DNA from: Achromobacter sp. RTa
Lineage (GTDB): Bacteria; Pseudomonadota; Gammaproteobacteria; Burkholderiales; Burkholderiaceae_B
Length of the DNA stretch: 64,000 nucleotides
Direction: 5' to 3'
NCBI RefSeq assembly: GCF_000757485.1
Contig: NZ_JPYO01000046.1
Coordinates: 97,257 to 161,256 of the forward strand
Positions 17,878-25,892 of this stretch are shown piece after piece. Numbering within the stretch: the stretch's first letter is position 1; each line of letters begins with the position of its first letter. The position numbers were made by a program, and so were the translations under genes. Below the pieces are notes generated by a model, which saw only the letters and a list, made by a program, of their open reading frames with translations, was not told the DNA's origin and searched no databases.

Positions 17878-18855
17878 TCAGGTGTCGGGCGTGTAGCCGC
17901 TGGCGCGGACTTCGTTGGCCCAGAAGGCGTCGTCCTGCCGAAGCCGGTCACGCAGGGCGGGTGAGGTCGGAGCGCCGGGCGTGAAATACAGCTGCTTCAT
18001 CGTCTGGCGGAAGGCGGGGGCGCTCACGGCCGCCGCCATGGCCTCGCTCAGGGTCGCGCCGCGGGCGGGGTCGGTGCCGGCGCGCGCCAGCATCACGAAG
18101 TACTCGGCCATCGTCAGGCCGGGATAGCCCTGGGAGGCCAGCGTGGGCACGTCCGGCAGGTCGGGCGAGACCGCGCTGCCGGTGGTGGCCAGGATGCGGA
18201 TCTTGCCGCTCTTGTGCATGGGAATCAGGTTGGGCAGCGTCGTCACGAGCAAGGGCAGGACGCCGCCCATGGTGTCGGTCAGGGCCAGCGAGCCGCCCTT
18301 GTAGGGAATGTGCGTCAGCGGCACCTCGGCGGCCCGGGCCAGCATGGTTCCCTGGAAATGCATGATGGTGCCCGTCCCGGGCGTGCCGTACGCGGCCAGG
18401 CGCGGATCCGATTTCGCCATGGCCAGGAATTCCTTGATGTCGCGCGCGGGGCTGGACGCTCCGACAGCGAAGCCGAAGTCCATTTCGCAGACCGTTCCCA
18501 GCGGCGCGAAGTCCCGTAGCGAGTAGCGCAGGTCGCGGTAGACGTGGGGATACAGCGTCAGGTTGGTCGAGGGCGTGAACAGCAGAGTATTGCCGTCGCT
18601 GGCGGCGGCGAGCAGGGCGTCGGTGGCGATGCGGCCGCCGGCGCCGACCTTGTTTTCCACCACGACAGGGTGGCCGGCGACGCGCAGGGCCTCGGCCAGC
18701 GCCCGGGCCGCCACGTCGGCAGCGCCGCCCGGCGCGAAGCCCACCAGCAGGCGTATCGGCGCCTGCGCGCGCGCCCGGCGCAAGGGCAAGCCCGTACAGG
18801 CGACACCCAAGGCGGTTGCGGTGGCGCCCAGCAGCCGCCTGCGTTGCATATCCAT
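17878..18855 (-). CDS. Bug-family tripartite tricarboxylate transporter receptor
   Basis: Periplasmic Bug receptor of 325 residues. It starts MDMQRRRLLG, a twin-arginine-like signal (RRRLLGATATALGVACTG) that ends near RARAQAPI. The core motifs PIRLLVGFAPGGAADVAAR, VVENKVGAGG and HIPYKGGS are typical. It precedes the sulfatase by 32 bases and is preceded by a LysR gene after an AT-rich gap, so the three likely form a sulfate-ester scavenging unit. No permease genes are adjacent. Confidence 0.9.
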   Translation of the reverse strand: MDMQRRRLLGATATALGVACTGLPLRRARAQAPIRLLVGFAPGGAADVAARALAEALRVAGHPVVVENKVGAGGRIATDALLAAASDGNTLLFTPSTNLTLYPHVYRDLRYSLRDFAPLGTVCEMDFGFAVGASSPARDIKEFLAMAKSDPRLAAYGTPGTGTIMHFQGTMLARAAEVPLTHIPYKGGSLALTDTMGGVLPLLVTTLPNLIPMHKSGKIRILATTGSAVSPDLPDVPTLASQGYPGLTMAEYFVMLARAGTDPARGATLSEAMAAAVSAPAFRQTMKQLYFTPGAPTSPALRDRLRQDDAFWANEVRASGYTPDT

Positions 18856-18943
18856 GTCTCTGTCTCCATCGTTGGCGCCCGGCGCCGCTTTTTTTCGCAA
18901 GCGTACGCGCCGACGGATACAGTAGACAAATATTATTATTCTG

Positions 18944-18971
18944 CGATCTATATAAAATTTTCTATATATCG
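18944..18971 (-). promoter_or_regulatory. AT-rich near-palindrome upstream of Bug-sulfatase genes
   Basis: A 28-base dyad centred in AAAATTTT, symmetric at 24 of 28 positions, overlaps the stop codon of the upstream LysR gene and lies about 90 bases before the Bug start. The surrounding 50 bases are much more AT-rich than the region. It is a probable promoter or operator, possibly for the LysR protein encoded just upstream. Confidence 0.5.
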
Positions 18972-19909
18972 TCGCGCGGCGCCGCCAGCAGCACGCCGCG
19001 CAGGATGCCGGCCTCGACCATGTCCCGCAGCACGGTTTCGATGGCCAGTTCGACCGCGGCCACGGCGCCGCCCGGCGGGCTGTCGGCCGCGCGCACGATG
19101 GATTGGGTGCGAGTGATGGCGGGCCGCACCAGTCGGCGCGCGCCCATGGGCGCATTGCCGCGCGCCAGTTCGGGGCCGGCGCTGTCGGGCAGCACCGCGA
19201 ACGCCAGTCCGTCGCGCACCAGCGCGAAGCTCAGTTCGGGGTCGTTGATTTCATACTTCACGTTCAACGGGCAGTTCAGGTCCACCGCGGTGCGCTCGAT
19301 CAGGCGGCGCAGGTCATGGTCGCGGTCGGGCGCCACCAGCGGCCGGGAGCCGATGGCGGAGAAGGCGATGGTCTTGCCGGGCTTGTCGAAGCGCTTTTCG
19401 TGGCCGAAGAGCGAGAACCCTTCCTCGTAAACCGGGCGGATGCGCAGTCCCGGCAGTTCGAACGCGTTGGGCATCAAGGCGATATCGACCTGGCGCGACT
19501 CCAGGGCGGTGCGCATTTCGCTCGACAAGGCCGAAGACAGCAGCAGGCGCAGATCCGGATACTCGCGCTCGATATGGCGGTACAGCGCGGCCGCCAGCAC
19601 CTGGGCGAGCGAGCGCGCCAGGCAAAGGCGCACGGTTCCGCGCGGCTTGCCCGCCGGGTCCAGCACGTCGGCCTTGAGCCGGTCCAGCTGTTCCAGTATC
19701 GAGGTGGCGCGCTGCTGCAGGCGCCTGCCGTCCGCCGTCAGCGAGACGCCCTTGGGGTGTCGCTCGAACAAGGGCACGCCCAGTTCCGTTTCCAGCGCCG
19801 CCACGTGTTGGCTGAGCGCGGGCTGCGCGACCCGCAAGGCCTGGGAGGCCAGCGACAGGCTGCCGTTGCGGGCGATTTCCAGGAAGTAACGCAGTTGGCG
19901 AGGCGTCAT
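18962..19909 (-). CDS. LysR-family transcriptional regulator
   Basis: 315-residue LysR protein with the HTH in GSLSLASQALRVAQPALSQHVAALE and a standard effector domain. It resembles the Nac/CynR-like branch in the pattern MTPRQLRYFLEIARNGSL. Its start overlaps the stop of the unknown 472-residue gene by four bases (ATGA), an uncommon coupling for a regulator, and the Bug-sulfatase pair follows on the same strand. It probably controls that pair through the dyad at 18944-18971. Confidence 0.88.
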   Translation of the reverse strand: MTPRQLRYFLEIARNGSLSLASQALRVAQPALSQHVAALETELGVPLFERHPKGVSLTADGRRLQQRATSILEQLDRLKADVLDPAGKPRGTVRLCLARSLAQVLAAALYRHIEREYPDLRLLLSSALSSEMRTALESRQVDIALMPNAFELPGLRIRPVYEEGFSLFGHEKRFDKPGKTIAFSAIGSRPLVAPDRDHDLRRLIERTAVDLNCPLNVKYEINDPELSFALVRDGLAFAVLPDSAGPELARGNAPMGARRLVRPAITRTQSIVRAADSPPGGAVAAVELAIETVLRDMVEAGILRGVLLAAPRDDI

Positions 19910-21324
19910 GGCGGGCAGGCCGATCCGGCGGGGTGGGTGGAGGCCGCATCCGCGATGGCGGCCATCAGGTCATCGGCATGCACCATCAGTTCGCGAGCTT
20001 CGCACAGCATCGGGTACTGCTGCAGCACGCCCGCCCATTGCGGTGATTCCAGCAGCTGGCGCCAGACCGGTTCCAGCGCGTCGGGCGCCGGATCCTGGCC
20101 CTGCGCCAGCCGGTTGGCGTATTCCAGGCTGGCCGGCGCCGATAGCAGTTGCATGCGGCTGGCGGCGCTGAGCAGGCGCGGCAAGGTTTCGGCGGGGCCG
20201 TCGCAGAAGTACAGCACCGCCTGCGCCAGGGCGGGGCCTTCGGCGGGCACGGCACGCAGCGCCGCGCCGCGCAAGGGGAAAGCTCCTTGCCGGGTGCTGA
20301 AGACGTAGTCGGCCCGGGCGTCGGCGCCGGCGAGCAGGCGGAGCCCGCGCAGCAGGCGCGGGAAATCCGTGGCCGCGGCGTCCGCCGAGGCCTTGGCCTC
20401 CAGCAGCAGGCAGAGATCCCAGGCCGGCGCCGCGCCTGCATCAGCGGATCGCCGCAGCAGGGCGGCGTCCCATTCGCTCTTGGCGCGCGCGGGGCTGGCG
20501 GGGAAGGACGCGGGCACGCGCATTGAAGATACGGCGCGGTAGGGGGCGCCGGCCTCCGCGGCATTGAGCCCGCGGACGAGGGCTTCCAGCGCCTGCAAGG
20601 CTAGCGCCTCGACGGCGTCGCCGCGCGCCCGCGAGGCATAGCCTTGCGCAGCGGCCGTGGCGCTTCCGGAACGCGGGCCCTGTTGCTCCCATAGCGTCCG
20701 ATACAGGCGGACGTCTGCGTCGCGTCCCAGCTGGTCCAGGCGCAGCAGGCGCGCGAGCGCCGGGCTGGCGGTCAGGCGTTCTAGCGCGGCGGCGGCCGCG
20801 GCGTCTTCCACCAGGGCGGGCGATTCCTGCAGCGTGCCGGCGGCCTCGGCCAGCGCCGCCCAACGCGCCTGCACCGCGGCCGTGCTCAGGAGGGCCAGGG
20901 CGTCGCGCGCCGCTCCGGGGGCCATGCGCTCCACCTTGGCCGGATGGGCGATGGCGTTGGCGGCGGCCAGGACCTCGCGGCGGTCCTGGGCGGCGCCGGC
21001 TGACAGCGAGGCGTATTCGCGCACCACGGCATTGCGGTGGCGCATCGACATGGCCTGGAACACGGGATCGCCTTCGTCGGGGCGCATGGCATCGCGGATC
21101 AGCCGCGCCAGCGCCCCAAGGAAGGCGAGCCTGACCGAGGGCGCGGGCGCGCCGCCGGCGGCCAGGCTGGCGCGGGCCTGTTCGATGCGAACGGCAAGCG
21201 CCGTCGCGGGCACTGCGTCGTCGCTGGGGAATTCGGAAAGGGCCGGCACGCGATAGCGGCGCGCAACGGCGCGCAGCGTGGCGTCCAGCAGGGGATGGGG
21301 CGGCGGCAGGGACATGGCGGACAA
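19906..21324 (-). CDS. Conserved-looking protein of unknown function (472 residues)
   Basis: I do not recognise the family. The protein is Ala-rich and mainly helical, with no signal peptide and no clear membrane span. A stretch around residues 275-345, with AWDLCLLLEAKASADAAATDFPRLLRGL and then DYVFSTRQG, resembles a PD-(D/E)xK nuclease-like core (an acidic residue before ExK), but that is only a hint. Base composition and codon use match the neighbours, and the reading frame is long and free of stops, so it is very likely a real gene. It is translationally coupled to the LysR gene downstream. Confidence 0.7.
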   Translation of the reverse strand: MSAMSLPPPHPLLDATLRAVARRYRVPALSEFPSDDAVPATALAVRIEQARASLAAGGAPAPSVRLAFLGALARLIRDAMRPDEGDPVFQAMSMRHRNAVVREYASLSAGAAQDRREVLAAANAIAHPAKVERMAPGAARDALALLSTAAVQARWAALAEAAGTLQESPALVEDAAAAAALERLTASPALARLLRLDQLGRDADVRLYRTLWEQQGPRSGSATAAAQGYASRARGDAVEALALQALEALVRGLNAAEAGAPYRAVSSMRVPASFPASPARAKSEWDAALLRRSADAGAAPAWDLCLLLEAKASADAAATDFPRLLRGLRLLAGADARADYVFSTRQGAFPLRGAALRAVPAEGPALAQAVLYFCDGPAETLPRLLSAASRMQLLSAPASLEYANRLAQGQDPAPDALEPVWRQLLESPQWAGVLQQYPMLCEARELMVHADDLMAAIADAASTHPAGSACPP

Positions 21325-21379
21325 GCCTACCCCGATGCCGCAGGCGCCGCAATCGCGCCGGCCGCCGCCCCGGGGAGCC

Positions 21380-21865
21380 TTACTTGAACAGCGCGGCGTT
21401 CTCTTCCAGCACGGCGTCGGCGCATTGCGCGTCCAGATTGCCGCCGGGCGCGCCGGCCACGCCGATGGCGCCGATCACGTTGGAACCGGCCTTGATGGGC
21501 ACGCCGCCGCCCAGCAGCAGGAAGCCGGGAATGTCGGTCAGGTTGGCCGCGCCCGGGTTCTTCTGGGCATTCTCCATCATGGTCAGCGTGGGGGTCTTGG
21601 CCGATACGGCCGTGAAGGCCTTGGCGCGGCTGGCTTCGATGGTGTGCGGGCCGGCGTTGTCGGCGCGGGCGAAGGCCTTGAGCAGGCCCGCGCGGTCCAC
21701 GACGGAGGCGCTGACGTTGTAGCCCTTGGCCTGGCAGGCGGCGACCGTGGCGGTGGCCAGCTTCTGCGCGTCGGCCATGGAGAGGTTGCTTTCGGTCAGC
21801 ACGGCCGCGTTGGCGGCGCCGGCGCAGGCGAAGAGGACGGCGGAGGCGAGGAGTTTGGGCGACAT
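21380..21865 (-). CDS. Secreted GlcG/HbpS-family protein
   Basis: 161-residue protein with a cleavable signal peptide ending at AANAAVL. The HbpS/GlcG-like domain (DUF336) follows, with ADAQKLATATVAACQAKG, VVDRAGLLKAFARADNA and a glycine-rich GGGVPIKAGSNVIGAIGVAGAPGG loop. Relatives bind haem or cobalamin or accompany glycolate and alcohol oxidation genes. Upstream, at 21954-21969, is the palindrome TCCGTAGGGCTACGGA, also present upstream of the adjacent two-component operon, so the gene is probably a target of that system. The role is unknown. Confidence 0.82.
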   Translation of the reverse strand: MSPKLLASAVLFACAGAANAAVLTESNLSMADAQKLATATVAACQAKGYNVSASVVDRAGLLKAFARADNAGPHTIEASRAKAFTAVSAKTPTLTMMENAQKNPGAANLTDIPGFLLLGGGVPIKAGSNVIGAIGVAGAPGGNLDAQCADAVLEENAALFK

Positions 21866-21953
21866 GTCTGGGTCCTTTCAGGGATCGATAACAGGAGCAG
21901 ACAGATTAAGGACCGGGGCCGATCGGCGGTATTCGGTTGGCTACGCTGGGGGC

Positions 21954-21969
21954 TCCGTAGGGCTACGGA
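21954..21969. promoter_or_regulatory. Palindrome TCCGTA-N4-TACGGA, copy 1 (upstream of GlcG-like gene)
   Basis: Perfect inverted repeat TCCGTA-GGGC-TACGGA, extended by one further pair (C/G) on each side. It lies 88 bases upstream of the GlcG-like start and six bases after the response-regulator stop. An identical pair of arms with the same spacing occurs at 24078-24093. Confidence 0.65.
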
Positions 21970-21975
21970 GGCGCC

Positions 21976-22584
21976 TTACGCCAGCAGCCCGGCGTATTCC
22001 CGGATCAGGCCGGCCAGCGTTTCCGCCTCGAGCTTGGCGAAGACGTTGGCCCGATAGGTCTCGACGGTGCGGGGCGACAGGTCGAACTCGCGCGCGATCT
22101 CCTTGTTGCTCAGGCCCTGTACGATCCGTTCGAGCACCTCGCGCTCGCGCCCGGACAGCTTGTCCAGGCGCGCCGAAGCCGCCTGCGTCACCGCGAGCTT
22201 TTCGCGACTGGCGATGTGCGTGCGCACCGCCGCCTGCACGGCGTCGAGGAATACGTCGTCGTCCACCGGCTTTTGCAGGAACTCCATGGCGCCGCCCTTG
22301 AAGGCGCGGCGGCACAGGTCCACGTTGGCATGGCCGGTCAGCATGACGACGGGCAGGTCGGACCGCTCCGCCAACTGGCTCAGCACGTCCAGGCCGCTGA
22401 TGCCGGGCATGCGGATGTCGAGCACCACGCAGCCGATGGCCTGCGGGGTGAGTTGCGCCAGAAAGGCCTGCGGGTCGCCGAAGCCTGCGCTGCGCAGGCC
22501 CACGCTGCGCAGCAGCAGCGCCAGACCGTCGCGCACGGCGTCGTCGTCGTCGACCAGATAGACCAGCGGGGATTGTTCAAGCAT
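21976..22584 (-). CDS. FixJ/NarL-type response regulator
   Basis: Two-component response regulator of 202 residues. The receiver domain has the acidic pocket VDDDDA, phospho-acceptor Asp56 (VVLDIRMPG) and the conserved Lys in FLQKPVDDD; a LuxR-type HTH occupies about 138-195 (LSGREREVLERIVQGLSNKEIA). The FixJ-like pattern fits control of oxidative or alcohol/acid catabolism. It overlaps the kinase gene by eight bases. The palindromes at 21954 and 24078 are the likely binding sites. Confidence 0.93.
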   Translation of the reverse strand: MLEQSPLVYLVDDDDAVRDGLALLLRSVGLRSAGFGDPQAFLAQLTPQAIGCVVLDIRMPGISGLDVLSQLAERSDLPVVMLTGHANVDLCRRAFKGGAMEFLQKPVDDDVFLDAVQAAVRTHIASREKLAVTQAASARLDKLSGREREVLERIVQGLSNKEIAREFDLSPRTVETYRANVFAKLEAETLAGLIREYAGLLA

Positions 22585-24040
22585 GGGAGATTCCTGCGGC
22601 GGCTTGCCGGCCGCCCGAAAGGGGCAGGCTGACGGTGAAGCAGGCGCCCGTCGGGCTGAGGTTGCGCGCCGAGATGCGGCCGTCCATGGAGCCGGCCAGC
22701 GTGTCGCACAGCGCCAGCCCCAGGCCCATGCCCTGGGGGCGGGTGGTGTAGAACGGGGCGAACAGGCGCGGCAGCGCGTCCGCAGCGATGCCCGGCCCGG
22801 TGTCGCTGACGCTGAACAGGTAATTCACGCCGTCGGCGCGGCCCTCAAGGGATATCTGGCGCGGCCCGGCGGAGCCGGCCAGCGCATCGGCGGCGTTCTG
22901 CACCAGGTTGTGCAGGATCTGCTCCAGCGCCACGCGGTCGCCCAGCGGGCGCGCGCCGGGGCTGGCGTTGTGCCAGCCGAGCCGGATGCCTTGCCGGGCG
23001 AGCTCGGGCTCGCGCAGGAAGCGCAGGGACGCCACCAGCGCGTCCGGATCCAGGGCTTCGCGGCGCGCGGGAGAGCTGGGCTGCACCAGCGTTCGCATGC
23101 GGCTGATGATGTCGGCGGCGCGCTTGGCCTGCTCGGCGCTGGCCAGCAGCGCATGGCGCACGGCGGGGCGTTCGTCTTCGTCGTCCAGCAGCCGTTCGGC
23201 CGCGCGCGTCTGCGCCAGGATGGCCGTCAGGGGCTGGTTGAGCTCGTGGGCGATGCCGGCCGCCATTTCGCCCAGGGTGCTCAGGCGCGCCATGGCGCCC
23301 AGCCGCAGTTGTTCCTGCTGCCGGCGGGCCTCGGCGCGCGAGCGCTGCCAGGCCACGGCGCCGGCCACCAGCAAGGCGCTGGCCAGCGCCCAGGCCAGCC
23401 ATGCCGCCCAGGGCCAGGCGTCCGGCGTCAGCTTGCGTTCGCTGCGCATCTGGAAAGGCTGGCTGGCCGCGCCCAGGGGCTTTTGCAGCGCAAGGCTCCA
23501 GCCCGGGGCGGCGTCGCCGGGCTGCTTGTTCAGCAGGCGCAGGGGTTCCGCCCCCACGGACAGCGTCAGGTTGGCGAGCCCGGGCGGGAAGTCGGCCGGC
23601 GGAATCAGTTGGCGGGCGTCCAGCAACAGGCTCCAGCCGGAGGGCGCCACCAGCCAGTAGCGGGCATCGTCCACGGGCAGGGTGACGGGGCGGCCCAGTT
23701 GGCGGGCGCGTTCGACGGCCTGGGGCAAGCCCGGCGGTTCCGCCACGCTGCCGCTCCAGGCGCCGCCCGGCAGGTGCCCCAGCCCCAGCAGCTGCGGCAT
23801 CGCCGGTTGCAGGCTGGGGAACAGGCGCTCGGGAGCGGGCGGGTGGGACAGGGCGGCGAGCGTGGCCAGGACGGCTTCGTGCTGCACCGTTTTCTGGCTC
23901 AGCATGCGCTGCGCCACGCTGGTGCTTTGCAGGAAGCGTTCGTGCTGGTCCACGTATTCCTGCCGGCCGATCCAGAAGGCGCCAAGGCAGAACAGGACCA
24001 GCCAGCAAAGGAGGGCGCTTGAGCGCGGCAGGGGATTCAC
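22577..24040 (-). CDS. Sensor histidine kinase (FixL/DctB-like)
   Basis: Membrane histidine kinase of 487 residues with a GTG start. Two membrane spans (about 8-25 and 208-231) flank a periplasmic sensor domain of some 180 residues with no recognised fold. The cytoplasmic part has the H-box GIAHELNQPLTAIL (His265), N-box HNLVQNAADAL, G1 DTGPGI and G2 GMGLGLAL. This kinase class pairs with FixJ-like regulators, as here. The signal is unknown, though a periplasmic small molecule is likely. The palindrome at 24078-24093 lies 38 bases before the start, suggesting autoregulation. Confidence 0.92.
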   Translation of the reverse strand: MNPLPRSSALLCWLVLFCLGAFWIGRQEYVDQHERFLQSTSVAQRMLSQKTVQHEAVLATLAALSHPPAPERLFPSLQPAMPQLLGLGHLPGGAWSGSVAEPPGLPQAVERARQLGRPVTLPVDDARYWLVAPSGWSLLLDARQLIPPADFPPGLANLTLSVGAEPLRLLNKQPGDAAPGWSLALQKPLGAASQPFQMRSERKLTPDAWPWAAWLAWALASALLVAGAVAWQRSRAEARRQQEQLRLGAMARLSTLGEMAAGIAHELNQPLTAILAQTRAAERLLDDEDERPAVRHALLASAEQAKRAADIISRMRTLVQPSSPARREALDPDALVASLRFLREPELARQGIRLGWHNASPGARPLGDRVALEQILHNLVQNAADALAGSAGPRQISLEGRADGVNYLFSVSDTGPGIAADALPRLFAPFYTTRPQGMGLGLALCDTLAGSMDGRISARNLSPTGACFTVSLPLSGGRQAAAGISHA

Positions 24041-24077
24041 GCCTGAAATTATGCCTTGCGGCCCCCGCAGGGAGGAA

Positions 24078-24093
24078 TCCGTATGGCTACGGA
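24078..24093. promoter_or_regulatory. Palindrome TCCGTA-N4-TACGGA, copy 2 (upstream of kinase gene)
   Basis: Perfect inverted repeat TCCGTA-TGGC-TACGGA located between the end of the HPP-CBS gene and the start of the kinase-regulator operon. Its arms and spacing equal those at 21954-21969, and the four-base spacer differs at one position only. Confidence 0.65.
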
Positions 24094-24103
24094 GGGCCGG
24101 GAA

Positions 24104-25264
24104 TCAGGCCGCCAGCTTCTGCGGATGCGGGTCGTCTGCCTGGGAATTGGACGATACGGCGATCTGGTACAGCGCGGCGACCAGGTCCGACTGCGTCACC
24201 AGGCCGACCAGATCGCGCGACTCGTCCAGCACGGGCACGCAGTGCAGGCTATCCGACATGGGACGCGCCAGTTCGATGACGGGCAGGCCGGGCGTAGCGA
24301 AGGGCACCTCGCTGTGCATGCAGTCGGCCACCAGCAGATCCGGCACGCCGGTCGCGTCCGCGGCCACCGTCGCCAGGCGGTTACGGCGCGCCAGCACGTC
24401 GCCCTGGGCGATCATGCCCGCGTAGCGCCCCTCCGAATCCAGCACGGGCAGCGCCTGCACGCGGTGCCTGTCGAACAGGCGCACTGCGTAGTCCAGGGGG
24501 TCGTGGGCGCGCACGGTGACCACGTCGCGCGACATGATGTCCGCGCAACGCACGTCGCCGAAGCGGCGGACGCTGGCGCGCAGCTCGGCCGCCAGCACGA
24601 TTTCCTCCAGGTCTTCCTTGCTGATGTCCAGCAGCTCGCCGCGCTGGTTCAGCGCCTCGTCCAGATCAACGAGGCTGAAGCCCAGCCGGGCGCTGGGAGC
24701 CAGGTCGCGGGTGTTGTGGCCGCCGGCCGTATCGGCGTGGCGCCGCGGGTAGTTGCGCTTGAGCGCGCCGTTGAAGACCACGGCGATGCACAGCAGGATG
24801 AGCGAATTCAGTGCCACGGGCCACAGGGCGAAGCCGTAGCCCAGGCTGGCGACGGGGGGGCCGCCCAGCACGGCGGTCAGCGCCACGGCGCCGCTGGGCG
24901 GATGCAGGCAACGCAGCGAAAACATGGCGCCGATGGCCAGCGCCACTGCGGCCGCCGCGGCCAAGCCGGGCACGGGGATGAATTGGGCGCAGAAGACGCC
25001 GATGAGCGCGGAGATCAGGTTGCCGGCCATGAGCGACCAGGGCTGGGCCAAGGGGCTGGCGGGCGCGGCGAACAGCAGCACGGCCGAGGCGCCCATCGGC
25101 GCGATGAACCAGGGGCTGGCACTGCCCAGCGCGTGCCGGCCTACCCATTCCGTACAGAACAGCCCGAGCAGCGCTCCCACCGCGCCTAACAGCTTTTCGC
25201 GCCCATTGACGCCCACCGGCGCTGGCGCGAACGAGCCCAGCCAGCGCTTGATTGCAACACCCAA
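24104..25264 (-). CDS. HPP-family membrane protein with tandem CBS domains
   Basis: 386-residue protein. The N-terminal HPP module has four membrane spans with the name-giving SLRCLHPPSGAVALTAVLGG and FIAPMGASAVLLF motifs; two CBS domains follow at about 240-300 and 315-375 (ADIMSRDVVTVRAHDPLDYA and ADCMHSEVPFATPG). HPP proteins are implicated in nitrite or other anion transport at membranes, and CBS pairs usually sense adenine nucleotides. It is separated from the kinase operon only by the palindrome region, and a different promoter is expected. The substrate is unknown. Confidence 0.85.
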   Translation of the reverse strand: MGVAIKRWLGSFAPAPVGVNGREKLLGAVGALLGLFCTEWVGRHALGSASPWFIAPMGASAVLLFAAPASPLAQPWSLMAGNLISALIGVFCAQFIPVPGLAAAAAVALAIGAMFSLRCLHPPSGAVALTAVLGGPPVASLGYGFALWPVALNSLILLCIAVVFNGALKRNYPRRHADTAGGHNTRDLAPSARLGFSLVDLDEALNQRGELLDISKEDLEEIVLAAELRASVRRFGDVRCADIMSRDVVTVRAHDPLDYAVRLFDRHRVQALPVLDSEGRYAGMIAQGDVLARRNRLATVAADATGVPDLLVADCMHSEVPFATPGLPVIELARPMSDSLHCVPVLDESRDLVGLVTQSDLVAALYQIAVSSNSQADDPHPQKLAA

Positions 25265-25357
25265 AACGATCTCCTCGCGACTTCAATTATGTCGCGGGGC
25301 GATAATTTAGCATGTGAATGGTTGCGGTGCAGCATAAGCTTATGCCGCAAAACGCAG

Positions 25358-25810
25358 TCAGGAGCGAGGGGGCTCCTCGCCGATACGCGCCAGCAGCCGG
25401 GTCAGCAGGGGTCGCATGGCGCGCAACTCCTCCAGGTGCGAGGCGGAAAGGTCTTCCAGCAAGCGTTCGGCCTTGGCGGTAAGCACGACCTCGACGCGGC
25501 GGCCGTCCTCGGGATCCGGTTCGCGGCTGACAAGGTCCAGGCGCGCCAGCCTGCCGACCAGCTCGGCGGCGGTATGCGGACGGATGAGCAGGCGTTCGGC
25601 GATTTCACCCACGTACAGGCCGCGGCGGCCGGGCGCTCCCTGGCGGGTCCCCTTGATGGCCAGCAAGGCCTGGTGCTGTTGCGGCATCAGGTCCAGGCTG
25701 GCCGCGGCGCCTTCGCTGAAGACCGCGAAGCGGCGCAGCGCATAGCGGAAATCGGCCAGCAGTTCGTAGTCCGCAGGGGATAGGCTGGTAGGGGATGGGG
25801 GCTGTTTCAC
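25358..25810 (-). CDS. MarR-family transcriptional regulator
   Basis: 150-residue winged-helix regulator using a GTG start at 25810, so that it begins MKQPPSPTSLSPADYELL. The DNA-binding part has LYVGEIAERLLIRPHTAAELVGRLARLDLVSR and the wing DPEDGRRVEVVLT. Longer in-frame starts would cross the operator and the divergent channel gene, so they are rejected. It is divergent from the CLC gene, and the dyad at 25823-25847 lies 13 bases upstream of its start. The likely role is repressor of itself and of the channel. Confidence 0.85.
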   Translation of the reverse strand: MKQPPSPTSLSPADYELLADFRYALRRFAVFSEGAAASLDLMPQQHQALLAIKGTRQGAPGRRGLYVGEIAERLLIRPHTAAELVGRLARLDLVSREPDPEDGRRVEVVLTAKAERLLEDLSASHLEELRAMRPLLTRLLARIGEEPPRS

Positions 25811-25822
25811 CCGAGCGATTCT

Positions 25823-25847
25823 AATATATGTCGTGATACGATATATT
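25823..25847. promoter_or_regulatory. MarR-type operator between regulator and channel gene
   Basis: AT-rich imperfect inverted repeat with arms AATATATGTCGT and ACGATATATT around GAT, in a GC-rich surrounding. Position, size and symmetry fit a MarR dimer site controlling both divergent genes. Confidence 0.6.
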
Positions 25848-25892
25848 GATGCGCCGCAAATTCCTGCGGATTCCTTCCCCTGTTTTAAAAAC

